Both the position numbers and the translations under genes were made by a program. Below, in pieces: positions 1 to 9,144 of a stretch of DNA of 64,000 bases. Below the pieces are notes generated by a model. The model saw only the letters and a list, made by a program, of their open reading frames with translations, searched no databases and was not told the DNA's origin. Source of the DNA: JBBQED01 sp038320345 (GTDB lineage Bacteria; Bacteroidota; Bacteroidia; AKYH767-A; OLB10); contig JBBQED010000005.1 of assembly GCA_038320345.1 (NCBI GenBank), forward strand, positions 124,001 through 188,000. The letters run 5' to 3'. The stretch's first letter is position 1, and every line of letters begins with the position of its first letter.

Positions 1-705
1 TATATTATTGTAGCGGGTAGTCCAATTGATAATGGCGGAATTAACAATATCTATAAATGGTCAGGATACTCATCTGATGCTCCGGTTATTGTCCAGAATT
101 CTGCGGGTGGAGTATTGAATATTGAAGGATTAATGCAGGTAAACATTGCCGGAACAAATCAACCTGACTTCACAAAACTTCAGATCATAACTGATTATGG
201 TGCTAATATTCTTTATCAGGATAATAGTGAAGCAAAAGATTTAGGGGATTTAAATCTTCGCAAATTTAGATCTGATGTGTTGACAGGTTTAGATCTCGAT
301 ATTTGTTCAGGCTTCAGTGCTTCAATTTCAGTGGTAGGTGATACTATAATTTGCGCTGGTGGATCAGTAACATTGTCAGCAAATGCTGGAGTTAATAATA
401 CCTATGTATGGTCTTCTGGCCAGAATACTCAAACTATAACTACTAGTGCTTTTCAAACTTATAATGTTACGGTTACAAGTTCGACCACCGGATGTTCTGC
501 ATTATCTTCTCCTATTTCGGTTAGTAAGAAAATGCCAAGCGATATTAATAATGATGGAATTACTGATAATTCTGATTTCTTAATGTTACTCGGACAGTTC
601 GGATTTACTTGTAACGGTTGTCCTACCGATCTAAATAAAGATGGAATTACAAATAATGTCGATTTTTTAATTTTATTAGGAAAATTTGGATTAATGTGCA
701 ATTAA
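1..705 (+). CDS. Secreted protein with C-terminal dockerin/EF-hand-like repeats (5'-truncated)
   Basis: The frame is open from the first base of the window, so the N-terminus lies upstream; the visible 234 codons end at TAA 703-705. The middle part has an immunoglobulin/PKD-like look (alternating Ser/Thr/Val, 'GGSVTLSANAG'). The last ~55 residues hold two copies of an EF-hand-like loop, DINNDGITDNSDF and DLNKDGITNNVDF, each followed by an LLG(Q/K)FG helix and a Cys pair. This resembles type I dockerin repeats found at the ends of Bacteroidota secreted proteins, where they probably bind Ca2+ and may act in sorting or cell-surface assembly. There is no recognisable type IX sorting domain after the repeats. 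The upstream function is unknown because the start is missing. Confidence 0.8.
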   Translation, partial: YIIVAGSPIDNGGINNIYKWSGYSSDAPVIVQNSAGGVLNIEGLMQVNIAGTNQPDFTKLQIITDYGANILYQDNSEAKDLGDLNLRKFRSDVLTGLDLDICSGFSASISVVGDTIICAGGSVTLSANAGVNNTYVWSSGQNTQTITTSAFQTYNVTVTSSTTGCSALSSPISVSKKMPSDINNDGITDNSDFLMLLGQFGFTCNGCPTDLNKDGITNNVDFLILLGKFGLMCN

Positions 706-718
706 AAAATTAAATCTT

Positions 719-758
719 AAACATCCTGGTCATCAAATTGGTGGTCAGGATGTTTTTT
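719..758 (+). terminator. Rho-independent terminator of the dockerin-like gene
   Basis: A 10-bp perfect stem (719-728 with 746-755) is extended inward by G-U and Watson-Crick pairs around an AAATT loop and followed by a T run. It begins 14 nt after the stop codon at 705, as expected for a simple terminator. Confidence 0.75.
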
Positions 759-1071
759 AATAGAAGTTGTTTTAGGTTATTTATTAAAACCGGATTACCA
801 GTGATCTTTCTGCTTGTCGTTTTTGATTTTGCGGATGAATATTTTTAAGCAGAAAAGGGATTATAATTGTGTAATTTTTCTTTTGATTTGAAAGTAATGA
901 TCACAGTTATTTTTCATTTAAGCGATTGATGATGGCGCAAGGTCGATTTGTTAGAATTAAGGCCGAACTAAAATAGATTTGTATATCTAGAACTAATGGT
1001 TCTGCAATTTTTGTGTTTGGCCTAGTTATTTGATTTTAAGTAGTTCAGATAAATAAACCAACGACATTATT
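759..1071. other. Intergenic region before the TonB receptor gene
   Basis: No coding frame, tRNA or riboswitch fold was recognised here. It must carry the promoter of the receptor operon, but I see no good TAnnTTTG element at a convincing distance from the ATG at 1072. Confidence 0.5.
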
Positions 1072-3153
1072 ATGGTTTTCGTATTATTACGATATTTGTC
1101 TGAGGCTATATTTAAATTCACAATTTTGAGTTCATTTGATCTAATAAAACGTCTTGCGTTCTTAGGCGTATTTCTGTTAAGTTTTGAAATAAAAGCTCAA
1201 AACCCAGATTCGATAAAAGCTATTCAACTTCAATCAGTTGTAATTTCCTCCTACAAGGATAAGCCACTTCAAGAGACATCGCTAAATATCATTTCTTTGG
1301 ATATTGATAGTCTGAAGAAAAGTGGTACTTATAATCTTGCCGAGTTGATGTCTAAAACCCCCGGCATGAGTATGCTTACCACAGGCGTCTCGATTGCTAA
1401 GCCTGTGATCCGTGGGCTTTATGGCAATAGGGTATTGATTTTGATTTCAGGATTAAAGTTTGATAACCAGCAATGGCAAGATGAACATGGATTAGGATTA
1501 TCAGATCTTGGTCTCTCAAAAGTTGAAATCATAAAAGGACCTCTTAGTGTTTTGTATGGTTCCGAAGCTATCGGAGGAATTATCAATGTAATTGAAGAAG
1601 ATAAACCACCCGTTGGTGATCAAGAAAACGATGTTTCCTTAAAATTTAATTCCAATACCTCTGGTGGTTTGATTCAAGGTGGTTACAAAGAAAGCAAAGA
1701 GAAACATTGGTTTAGAATCCGAGCTGGTATTGAAAATAATGCCGATTATTCCGACGGGAATGGTGATCGTGTTTTGAATAGTCGATTCGATGGGTACTAT
1801 CTAAAATCAACTTATGGTTTTCAAAGAAAAAACTGGACTTCTACCAATAACTTTATGAGTTCATTCAATCGATTCGGTTTTATTTTTAATGATATCTATG
1901 ATTTTGTAGTTCCAGATGAACGATGGAGTCGCACGCTAAGTAAGAATCCCTCACATACAGTATTGTTAAATATTCTCTCCTCTGAAAATGAATTTGTCTT
2001 AAAGAATAATTCGAAAATCAATTTTAACATCGGCATTCAATCGAATAAAAGATTGGAAAACGAAGGTGGTGGTGCAATTAGTTTGAATATGCACTTACTT
2101 ACATTTCAATATTTACTGAAATGGGAAACACAATTATCTGAAAATAATAAATTGATCATTTCGAATCTAGGGTCAGTGGAAGATAATACTAATTTCGGTG
2201 CGCGTAAAATTGTACCGGATGCAAATATGCAGGAGAGTAATATTTCTGTTTATCTGGAATCAACTATACATCCGAAATTCATTCTTGAAAATGGAGTAGG
2301 TGTTGGAGAAAAATGGATTCAGACTTACTTTACTGCAAGTGTAAATGGTCCTGAAAATGAAATTAAGCCCTTCACAAAATTTGCTCCTTATTATAATTTC
2401 TTTTCGGGATTTACCTATTTCCCCAATGAAAATTTTAATGTTAAATTTAATGTGGCGAGTGGAGTGCGGATACCTAATCTTGCTGAGTTATCGTCCAATG
2501 GATTGCATGAGGGTGTTTTTACCTATGAAATTGGTGACCCTGATCTAAAGAATGAACAAAACATTACTGGAAATCTTTTCCTGAATTGCAAAAGTCACAT
2601 GGTTGATGTTTCTGTTAGCCCTTTCTATAATTATTTCTTCAATTATGTTTTTCTAGCGCCCACTTCAGAAGAGTGGTTTGGTTTTCCCGTTTTTCGATAT
2701 AAGCAGCAAAATGTAATACAATATGGAACTGAAGTCAACCTTATGATTAAACCTTCAGATAGATTTAAGACCGGCATTTCTTATTCTGGAATGATCAGCA
2801 AAACAGATCAGAATGATTATACACCATACATCCCGGCACAAAAAATAGTTCCGGCTTTGTATTATTCCCTATCTGTAAAAAATAAATCGATGAAAGTAGA
2901 TCTCTATACTAATGTGGAGTATTGTTTCGCGCAAAATAATGTTGCACCCAATGAATTATCAACTCCAGATTACAATTTATGGAATGTAGGTGCTTCTACT
3001 TCCTTTCCATCTGGCAGAAAAGTATATGAATTCAGCATTGCAGGTAATAATCTATTGAATACTGCTTATTTTGATCATCTTTCCCGGTTTAAAAATTATG
3101 GAATTAAGAATATCGGAAGAAATATTACTGCTAATCTTAAAGTGAAATTTTAA
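1072..3153 (+). CDS. TonB-dependent outer-membrane receptor
   Basis: This 693-residue protein has a hydrophobic segment near residues 25-42 ending in KAQ, which fits a signal peptide; the 24 residues before it make the ATG at 1072 uncertain. A plug domain follows (about residues 50-175). It contains LAELMSKTPGM, the VIRGLYGNRVLIL segment and VEIIKGPLSVLYGSEAIGGIINV, which is the diagnostic plug signature. The rest is a predicted 22-stranded barrel ending in an aromatic C-terminal residue (LKVKF). No carboxypeptidase-like or SusC N-terminal extension is seen, so it belongs to the simple siderophore/metal/vitamin receptor class rather than the SusC glycan class. No SusD gene is nearby. It is followed 11 nt later by two small exported proteins, suggesting an operon. 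The ligand is not deducible. Confidence 0.93.
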   Translation: MVFVLLRYLSEAIFKFTILSSFDLIKRLAFLGVFLLSFEIKAQNPDSIKAIQLQSVVISSYKDKPLQETSLNIISLDIDSLKKSGTYNLAELMSKTPGMSMLTTGVSIAKPVIRGLYGNRVLILISGLKFDNQQWQDEHGLGLSDLGLSKVEIIKGPLSVLYGSEAIGGIINVIEEDKPPVGDQENDVSLKFNSNTSGGLIQGGYKESKEKHWFRIRAGIENNADYSDGNGDRVLNSRFDGYYLKSTYGFQRKNWTSTNNFMSSFNRFGFIFNDIYDFVVPDERWSRTLSKNPSHTVLLNILSSENEFVLKNNSKINFNIGIQSNKRLENEGGGAISLNMHLLTFQYLLKWETQLSENNKLIISNLGSVEDNTNFGARKIVPDANMQESNISVYLESTIHPKFILENGVGVGEKWIQTYFTASVNGPENEIKPFTKFAPYYNFFSGFTYFPNENFNVKFNVASGVRIPNLAELSSNGLHEGVFTYEIGDPDLKNEQNITGNLFLNCKSHMVDVSVSPFYNYFFNYVFLAPTSEEWFGFPVFRYKQQNVIQYGTEVNLMIKPSDRFKTGISYSGMISKTDQNDYTPYIPAQKIVPALYYSLSVKNKSMKVDLYTNVEYCFAQNNVAPNELSTPDYNLWNVGASTSFPSGRKVYEFSIAGNNLLNTAYFDHLSRFKNYGIKNIGRNITANLKVKF

Positions 3154-3164
3154 TGTTTTAATTC

Positions 3165-3695
3165 ATGAAGGTAAAAATACTTTCGTTGATAGTACTCTTA
3201 CTTTGGATTTTCCAGAGCAGTTTCTCCTGGCTTTATTTTGAGTTCGAAAAAAGTCGATGCCTCGAATCTTTTCATCATCAATTAAGTCATTCTACTCAAA
3301 AGGAGTTCACCACACTTAAGTTTGCGAGTCAAGAATTAGTGAATTGGACCGAACCCAAAGAGGAATTTGAATGGCATGGAATAATGTACGATGTTATTAG
3401 CGTGACTCATTCAGCTGAAGGAATTGAAATAAAATGTGTTCAGGATACTCGCGATACACGTATTACCTTGGCGTTCGTCAAAAAAAATAAAGAGGATCAG
3501 GCAAGTAGCAAATATCAAAAGGGCAGTGGAAAATTTGAAAAAATTAGATTCTATGCCAGTGAACAACTTTGCTTCGCACATCCTGATGCAGATAAATTAA
3601 ACTATGTAGATAGTTGTCAAAAATTTGCGATTCCTGTTTATATTAAAATTAAAGCTCCACCGCCTAAGTGGCATCGTTATTCATTTTTCGCTTGA
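3165..3695 (+). CDS. Small membrane-anchored protein of unknown function, TonB-receptor partner
   Basis: This 176-residue protein has an N-terminal hydrophobic segment (about residues 4-22) that could be an uncleaved anchor or a signal peptide. It then has a charged region with two His (FHHQ), the stretch FEWHGIMYDVISV, a Cys in EIKCVQDTRD, and a C-terminal APPPKW. I know of unnamed Bacteroidota proteins with a similar plan (E..W...EF...G.MYDV....I.C..D) beside TonB receptors, but I cannot name the family. It starts 11 nt after the receptor stop and is followed by a lipoprotein on the same strand, so co-transcription is likely. The Cys and His residues would suit a metal-related role; that is speculation. 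Confidence 0.75.
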   Translation: MKVKILSLIVLLLWIFQSSFSWLYFEFEKSRCLESFHHQLSHSTQKEFTTLKFASQELVNWTEPKEEFEWHGIMYDVISVTHSAEGIEIKCVQDTRDTRITLAFVKKNKEDQASSKYQKGSGKFEKIRFYASEQLCFAHPDADKLNYVDSCQKFAIPVYIKIKAPPPKWHRYSFFA

Positions 3696-3735
3696 TCATT
3701 ATCCATTACTCCTGAATAACAAACTTAAAACTAAA

Positions 3736-4143
3736 ATGAAAATCATACTTAAATCATTCTTGCTGTTATCTATAATAGCAATCATCTCTTCTTGTGAAAA
3801 AGACGAAGGCAAATTGCCAAATATCAGCTTTAAAACAGGATCTACTTACATTTCTAAAGATACATCAATAGCTGGGGGGAGTATTATCTCAATCGGAATC
3901 GATGCTTCGAAATCAGAAAGTGTGGATGTCTTGAAAAAGTTTAATATCTCCACCTCTATAAATGGTGCAACAGCACTTACAGAACTTGATTCTACCTTAA
4001 CAGGCAGCGATGGTGATGTATTTGCTTATGATTATATTGATGTCTTAGATACAATAGTAGGCCAAACCAATAAGTATACTTTTACCGTTACAAATCGTGA
4101 TGGATTGGTTAATAATGTGTCACTGACAGTCACCATTCAGTAA
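3736..4143 (+). CDS. Small lipoprotein, last gene of the TonB-receptor operon
   Basis: The 135-residue product has a lipoprotein signal: MKIILKSFLLLSIIAIISSC, with Cys20 as the lipidation site followed by charged residues (EKDEGK). The frame is open further upstream and overlaps the previous gene, but only the ATG at 3736 places a signal peptide at the N-terminus, so I chose it. The mature part is rich in Thr, Ser, Asp and short beta-strand-like stretches, consistent with a small immunoglobulin-like fold. No catalytic motif is visible. It lies 40 nt downstream of the previous gene and immediately before a strong terminator, so it closes the receptor operon. It may be a surface-exposed or periplasmic binding partner of the receptor. 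Confidence 0.8.
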   Translation: MKIILKSFLLLSIIAIISSCEKDEGKLPNISFKTGSTYISKDTSIAGGSIISIGIDASKSESVDVLKKFNISTSINGATALTELDSTLTGSDGDVFAYDYIDVLDTIVGQTNKYTFTVTNRDGLVNNVSLTVTIQ

Positions 4144-4159
4144 TTCATTGTTAGTAGTA

Positions 4160-4202
4160 TAATAAAAGGGACGGTAGAAATAATCTACCGTCCCTTTTAT
4201 TA
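4160..4202. terminator. Bidirectional terminator between convergent genes
   Basis: A perfect 19-bp stem (4160-4178 with 4184-4202) closes a 5-nt AATAA loop. The stem contains GGGACGGTAGA and is flanked by A-rich and T-rich ends, so it can terminate both the receptor operon (+) and the SBBP-repeat gene (-). Confidence 0.9.
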
Positions 4203-4244
4203 TTTAAAAAATACATGTTTATTTACAAATAATCTTATCCATGT

Positions 4245-5885
4245 TTATGGATTAATTTTTACAAGTTTTTCAATTGTTTTTTGTCCGTTTGTCAGTATTT
4301 CTACAAAATAAATTCCGGGTGTTAATCTGGATATGTTAATAGACTTCTGCAAATGTTTATTCAAATTATAGGCATCATATACTAATTCTCCAGTTATCGA
4401 ATAGAGGGTACATCTGTCAATATTTTCACTTGTATTGATGGTAAAATTGTCAATAGTTGGGTTTGGTGATATGGCAATTTTAGTTTTGAGCGTCTGGGAT
4501 GGTAAGCTAGCAGAAACACCTCCTAATTTTGCTACAAACATATCGAATCCATTGTCAGTATTACTGATTGTTGAACTGCCAAATGTGAGAGGATCACTAT
4601 CGAAATCGCCTGCTACAAAGAGATTGTTTCCGCTGCTAGCAAGTGCGTAGGCTAACTCTCCACTATTACCACCAGAAGTCTGTTTAATAGCCCAGTTTTT
4701 ATTTCCTGAATTATCACAGCTCCCAATAAAAAAATCGGCATTTCCATCAATCATTAATGTAGATGGTCCATAGTGGAGTGTATCTCCATTGGAGGTCCCA
4801 CAAAAGTAAACTTGATTATTGATGAGCAATAATGAATAAGCTTTACTGTTTCCATCTATATTATGTGCCCATTGAACATTTCCTGAAGGATCATATTTTC
4901 CGATGACAGAGTTATTCCCCGCATTGGCAGAAATGGTAACGCCTCCCATAGTGAATGAGGTGCTAGCAAAATATCCCGCTACATAAGCATTTCCATTAGC
5001 ATCAGTCTTGATGGATTGAATCCGATCATCTCCACTTCCTCCAGCTCTATTTGCCCATAATACAGTTCCTGAAGAATCATATTTGGCAACAAAGATATCA
5101 CCAAGTCCTGCAGTAGTTAAAGTAAAGGTTCCAATATTAAAATTCTGATTAAAATATCCAGTAACAAAAATATTTCCGGATGGATCTGTAGTTACGCCAT
5201 AAGCTTCATCATTACTACTGCTCCCAGCACCTTTTGCCCATACGATATTTCCTGCTGAATTATACTTTACCAAAAACACATCCATACTTCCTTGTTGTAA
5301 CAATGTTGTTGTACCAAAAGTGATGCTATTACTTGAAAATCTCCCAGCGACATATAAATTTCCGATAGCATCATTGGTGATTGAGTAGGGAATCTCTAGA
5401 GCTAATCCACCTTCACTTTTTGCCCAAAGTACATTACCAGTATTATCATATTTCACTAAAAAAATATCACCGTTACCAGTGTTGTTAAGGGTAAAGCTTC
5501 CAAAAGTTATAGTCGTACTTTTATAATAACCAGCAAGAAAAATATTTCCAAATGGATCGATGGAGAGTGATGTGGGTTTATCATCATCAGCCCCACCTGC
5601 TCGCTGAGCCCACAGTACGTTTCCATTAGGATCGTATTTCACAATAAACATTTCATCAAAGCTAATGGATGAATTCTGAAGCGTGATATTTCCGAAGGTA
5701 ATTGAATCGCTAGCAAAATATCCGGCAACATAAACATTACCCGCCGCATCAGCAATTACAGTGCTGGATTGATCGAATTCATTACCCGTAGCACTTCTAG
5801 CCCATGCCCATGATTGGGATTTTAAAGAGGTGCAATTCAGGATAGAAATTGTTAGTAATAGAAAGACTAGTTGGCTTGATTTCAT
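4245..5885 (-). CDS. SBBP-type beta-propeller repeat protein with T9SS sorting domain
   Basis: This 546-residue protein has a signal peptide (about 1-24, ending LKSQS). It then has about eight repeats of the SBBP type, each around 50 residues. The repeat pattern is 'GN(V/I)(Y/F)VAGYF-SDSITFG' followed by 'D(I/M)F(L/V)(V/A)KYD-GNVLWA'. Together they should form one or more beta-propellers. The last ~75 residues (from ISPNPTIDNF to KLVKINP) are a type A C-terminal sorting domain with the GIYFVEI and final K-hydrophobic pattern, marking it for type IX secretion and anchoring or release at the cell surface. The substrate is unknown. It is transcribed alone, convergent with the receptor operon. 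Confidence 0.88.
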   Translation of the reverse strand: MKSSQLVFLLLTISILNCTSLKSQSWAWARSATGNEFDQSSTVIADAAGNVYVAGYFASDSITFGNITLQNSSISFDEMFIVKYDPNGNVLWAQRAGGADDDKPTSLSIDPFGNIFLAGYYKSTTITFGSFTLNNTGNGDIFLVKYDNTGNVLWAKSEGGLALEIPYSITNDAIGNLYVAGRFSSNSITFGTTTLLQQGSMDVFLVKYNSAGNIVWAKGAGSSSNDEAYGVTTDPSGNIFVTGYFNQNFNIGTFTLTTAGLGDIFVAKYDSSGTVLWANRAGGSGDDRIQSIKTDANGNAYVAGYFASTSFTMGGVTISANAGNNSVIGKYDPSGNVQWAHNIDGNSKAYSLLLINNQVYFCGTSNGDTLHYGPSTLMIDGNADFFIGSCDNSGNKNWAIKQTSGGNSGELAYALASSGNNLFVAGDFDSDPLTFGSSTISNTDNGFDMFVAKLGGVSASLPSQTLKTKIAISPNPTIDNFTINTSENIDRCTLYSITGELVYDAYNLNKHLQKSINISRLTPGIYFVEILTNGQKTIEKLVKINP

Positions 5886-6401
5886 GAAGTTAAAAGGTTA
5901 GATCGTTAGTTATATTTCAAAGCGCTATACTATGATAAATCACTAATTCCGTGGAATAAAGATAAAAATTTCTATTGTATGGACAACAATTTGTTTTCGA
6001 ATTTTATCTTGGATAATCTCTTGAATTTTAATTAATTAAGGGAGGATATTTAATCACCCTCTCTAGAGAAAATATAACTACTGAATTGAATCGGTGTGGT
6101 GAAAAAAAATGAATACTCTGAAAAGTGAAAAACGGAGAGAAAAAAATATTTAAATCTTAAGAATAATAATGAACGAATAGTGGAAAACCTTCCCTTTCTG
6201 TTTTAAGAAAAACCATTCTGCAAAGTTTATTTATTCTTGAACAGCTAGTCTTTGGCATTAAAATTTGTTGATCATGATGAGGAATTTTATCCACACCATA
6301 AACTATATAACGTACTCACTAAGCGAAGAATCTGTCGTTTTTATAACAATTTTGTTGCATTCTGACTATATTTACACCCTCATAAATATAATCTAAAAAC
6401 T
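5886..6401. other. Divergent intergenic region
   Basis: These 516 noncoding bases separate the SBBP-repeat gene (-) and the OmpA-like gene (+) and must carry both promoters. A TATATTTAC at 6367-6375 is one base from the TAnnTTTGC -7 consensus and lies 27 nt before the OmpA-like ATG, but no TTG sits at the right spacing. No RNA gene or repeat was recognised. Confidence 0.4.
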
Positions 6402-7244
6402 ATGAATCGTTTATTATCAATTTTCGCTGTGCTTATTATTTTGACAACCGGATGTGTAAGTCGTAAAAAATATCATGCTCAAGTGGATCAGTACACCAAA
6501 CTAAAAGCTGATTATGATACCACTGAATCAAATCTTCAGCGTTGTTTATCTGAGAAAACTGCAAAAGCGGATGAAGCGGATAGACTCGCAAAAGAACTTG
6601 CTGACTTGAAAGCAAACAGCTCTACAATGTTAAAGCAATTGAGTGAGATGTCAGTGATTTCTGCATCACAATCAGAAAGTATTCGTAAGTCACTTGAGAA
6701 TATTAATTCTAAAGATTCCTACATCAAAAATCTACAAGTAGAGATTTCGCGCAAGGATTCTATGAATTTGGCTTTAGTACTTAATCTAAAAGGAGCCTTG
6801 AAAGATGTGAATGATGAAGATGTAAATATTAAGGTGGAAGGAAGTGCAGTGTTTATCAATATTTCCGATAAAATGTTATTCCGTAGTGGAAGTTATGAAA
6901 TTACACCTCGCGCGAAAGAAGTTCTTGGTAAAGTAGCTGCTGTTGTTAAAGCACAATCAGGAATGGAATTTATGGTGGAAGGGCATACTGATAATAAAGC
7001 AATTGCTACTGCCTCCATTAAAGATAATTGGGATCTTAGTGTTTTGCGTGCAACTGCTGTAGTTCGTATTTTACAAAAGAATTATGGTGTTGATCCTGCT
7101 ACAATGATTGCCGCTGGTCGTAGCCAGTATGTTCCCTTAGGTACCAATGATTCTGTGGAAGGTCGCGCTGTAAACCGTCGTACTCGTATTGTTATCCTTC
7201 CTCAACTAGATCAGTTTTTCAAACTTATGGAAATGAAAAACTAA
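6402..7244 (+). CDS. OmpA-family peptidoglycan-associated lipoprotein with coiled coil
   Basis: This 280-residue protein starts with a lipoprotein signal (MNRLLSIFAVLIILTTGC, Cys18). Residues about 25-130 are a long charged coiled coil. The C-terminal domain (about 150-270) is OmpA-like, with the features MLFRSGSYEITPRAKEVL, VEGHTDNKAI, NWDLSVLRATAVVRIL and GRSQYVP...NRRTRIVILP. These give the peptidoglycan-binding Asp and Arg (the D of NWDLS and the R of NRRTRI). It should be anchored in the outer membrane with the C-terminal domain on peptidoglycan. It appears monocistronic. The coiled coil distinguishes it from a minimal Pal, and the lack of TolB/Pal neighbours argues against calling it pal. 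Confidence 0.9.
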   Translation: MNRLLSIFAVLIILTTGCVSRKKYHAQVDQYTKLKADYDTTESNLQRCLSEKTAKADEADRLAKELADLKANSSTMLKQLSEMSVISASQSESIRKSLENINSKDSYIKNLQVEISRKDSMNLALVLNLKGALKDVNDEDVNIKVEGSAVFINISDKMLFRSGSYEITPRAKEVLGKVAAVVKAQSGMEFMVEGHTDNKAIATASIKDNWDLSVLRATAVVRILQKNYGVDPATMIAAGRSQYVPLGTNDSVEGRAVNRRTRIVILPQLDQFFKLMEMKN

Positions 7245-7523
7245 TAATTCTGGGGATCATCGTTTAGCGATCCCTATTACATTTCTCGCAAATTGAAGAG
7301 CGTGGAATTAATTTGAAGGATAATGATGAGTTATCTGCCAAATTAATTTCACGCTTTATTGTTACTTAATATTTGAATCGTGAAAAGTTTGAAAATTTTA
7401 ATGCAATCGAAGTGTGCTGAATGAAATGATCAATTTATATATTCTCCGTCATAAATTGAAAGAGACAAATAGAAGGTTTAGGAAAGGCAATTAAAAAACA
7501 ATCATTGCCTTGTAAGTACTTTT

Positions 7524-8693
7524 TTACACTACCTGTTCAACTTTATTTTTTCGAAGTTTTTCTTTTTCCTCCTCCACCCGATGTTTTAATCTTGTACTTC
7601 TAATGTCAGTTTCTGCTTCAATCTTATTTCGTGAAAGCTGCTGGTTCACGGTTATAGTTACATCTAGATCATTTTTGCTATTGTCTGCATAAATTTGTCT
7701 TCGCTCTGCTGTTTTGATCTTTGATTTATACATCTTTTCATTGGCATAAATTTCAATAGTGTTTTCATGCTGCTCAAGTAGTTCATCATAAGGTCCTTTT
7801 TCAGAAATTAATTTTACAAACACAGGAGCAATTTCAATCGCAATAAAGAGTAGTACGATAAATATCGAAGCTAAGTTCATAGCGCTGCTTTCTGCCGATA
7901 GTTTACTTAGGGCTTCTATCCTTGCCGCCATTCCATCATATTTATCTATTGTTGGCTTCTGTAATAGGAATGCCTTTTCACGGGAATCATATAAATCGAG
8001 AATGTCTTTTTCATAGCGATCAATCTTTACCTGGTTATGTGCGTTCACTTGCTGCAAATCTCGTTGTGCTTCATCTAACTGAATTTCTTTTTTCTTCGCA
8101 TTAGTGCCAATTCCCACTATCCCAGTTGTTCCACTAGTTTTTTTTCCGAAGCGTTCAGCATCATAAGCTGTTTGTTGCTGATCTCTGAATTTTTCTTTAG
8201 TGTTGATTTCTACTTTTAATGCAGCAATCTTATTTTCTAATTCGATTAACTCCGGAAATCCTTGATTGATTGTTTTTTTTGCTTTGATGACTTCTTCACT
8301 TTTTCTTTCATCGATCTTTCGATTAATTTCCTTCTCGAAGATTTTTAATTCTAGAGGTTTCGAAATTACTATTGCGAGTAGTACAGCCATTACGATCCTT
8401 GGAAAAGCAATTTTGAATTCCGCCCAGAAATTATTTCTCTTTCTCATACTACTTACAATAAAGCGATCGAGATTAAAAATCATGGCGCCCCACAATATTC
8501 CGAATCCGACTGCATTCCAGATATTATCAAACACTGTGTAAAGAGCGTAACTAGAGGAAAGTGCAGCAAGTATTCCTGTGAAAAGAACCGTTCCACCAAT
8601 TCCTAAATATTTTGCAGATTCCGTGGGACAGCGTTTTAAAATATTCGGGTGTGCTCCAGAGCAAAACCAAAAGAAATTTCGGATTCGATTCAT
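7524..8693 (-). CDS. DUF4407 membrane protein
   Basis: The 389-residue protein begins with the soluble segment FFWFCSGAHPNILKRCP, typical of DUF4407. Transmembrane segments follow (about 30-55, 58-75, 95-112), then a long soluble region rich in Lys, Glu and Gln that looks coiled-coil (about 120-265). A fourth transmembrane segment (LASIFIVLLFIAIEIAPVFVKLI) and a charged C-terminal tail complete it. The IFNLDRFIVSS motif between helices 2 and 3 is another family mark. The function of DUF4407 is not known to me beyond an inner-membrane location. It has no obvious operon partner: 226 nt separate it from the AtpZ-like gene upstream. Confidence 0.85.
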   Translation of the reverse strand: MNRIRNFFWFCSGAHPNILKRCPTESAKYLGIGGTVLFTGILAALSSSYALYTVFDNIWNAVGFGILWGAMIFNLDRFIVSSMRKRNNFWAEFKIAFPRIVMAVLLAIVISKPLELKIFEKEINRKIDERKSEEVIKAKKTINQGFPELIELENKIAALKVEINTKEKFRDQQQTAYDAERFGKKTSGTTGIVGIGTNAKKKEIQLDEAQRDLQQVNAHNQVKIDRYEKDILDLYDSREKAFLLQKPTIDKYDGMAARIEALSKLSAESSAMNLASIFIVLLFIAIEIAPVFVKLISEKGPYDELLEQHENTIEIYANEKMYKSKIKTAERRQIYADNSKNDLDVTITVNQQLSRNKIEAETDIRSTRLKHRVEEEKEKLRKNKVEQVV

Positions 8694-8919
8694 CTTTTCA
8701 TCGTTTTAGGAAGGGACCTCAATTGCGTGAATAAACGATCTAATAACCGTTTGGATTGTACTTACAATAAAATCTAAGGTAATGGAGTTGAACTTCTGCT
8801 ACAAGTGTTAAATGCTGAGACCCCTGCTACTCTTCTTGAAGTGTGGAATATTCCTACTGAAAAATTATATTGCACTCCAAATATTCTGCTATGAATTATT
8901 GGTAGGCGTGAGAAAAGAA

Positions 8920-9144
8920 TTATCGGATAAAATCCCTGATGAAGTACCATAATGCGGCAACCACAGAGAATAGTGCAAGGAAAAGTGTAAATGCCGGGAA
9001 ACTTAAATGTAAATACGCATCGAGTTTTATCCCTGCATAAGTGAGGAGAAAAATGATTGCTCCCATCTGCAGGCCCATCGCTGAATAGCGAACATAATTA
9101 TCAAGCCGTTTTTTCGGCGAGTTTGGTAGTGGATCGGTCGGCAT
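8920..9144 (-). CDS. AtpZ/AtpI-family small membrane protein
   Basis: This 74-residue protein has a polar N-terminus (PTDPLPNSPKKRLDNYVRYSAMGLQM) and two transmembrane helices (about 25-45 and 49-70). The glycine and aspartate in YAGIKLDAYL separate the helices and the protein ends WYFIRDFIR, which is the AtpZ/AtpI layout. These proteins accompany F0F1-ATP synthase operons and are linked to Mg2+ handling or rotor-ring assembly. Its first 44 nt overlap the end of the bactofilin gene in another frame, so the two are translationally coupled. This pairing is common in Bacteroidota, where the atpB-E-F-H genes usually follow; here a DUF4407 gene follows instead. Confidence 0.85.
   Translation of the reverse strand: MPTDPLPNSPKKRLDNYVRYSAMGLQMGAIIFLLTYAGIKLDAYLHLSFPAFTLFLALFSVVAALWYFIRDFIR

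Noticed and set aside
7484..7511. 8-bp inverted repeat after the DUF4407 gene
   Set aside because: Loop of 12 nt and no T run on the minus strand, so it is too weak to call as a terminator.
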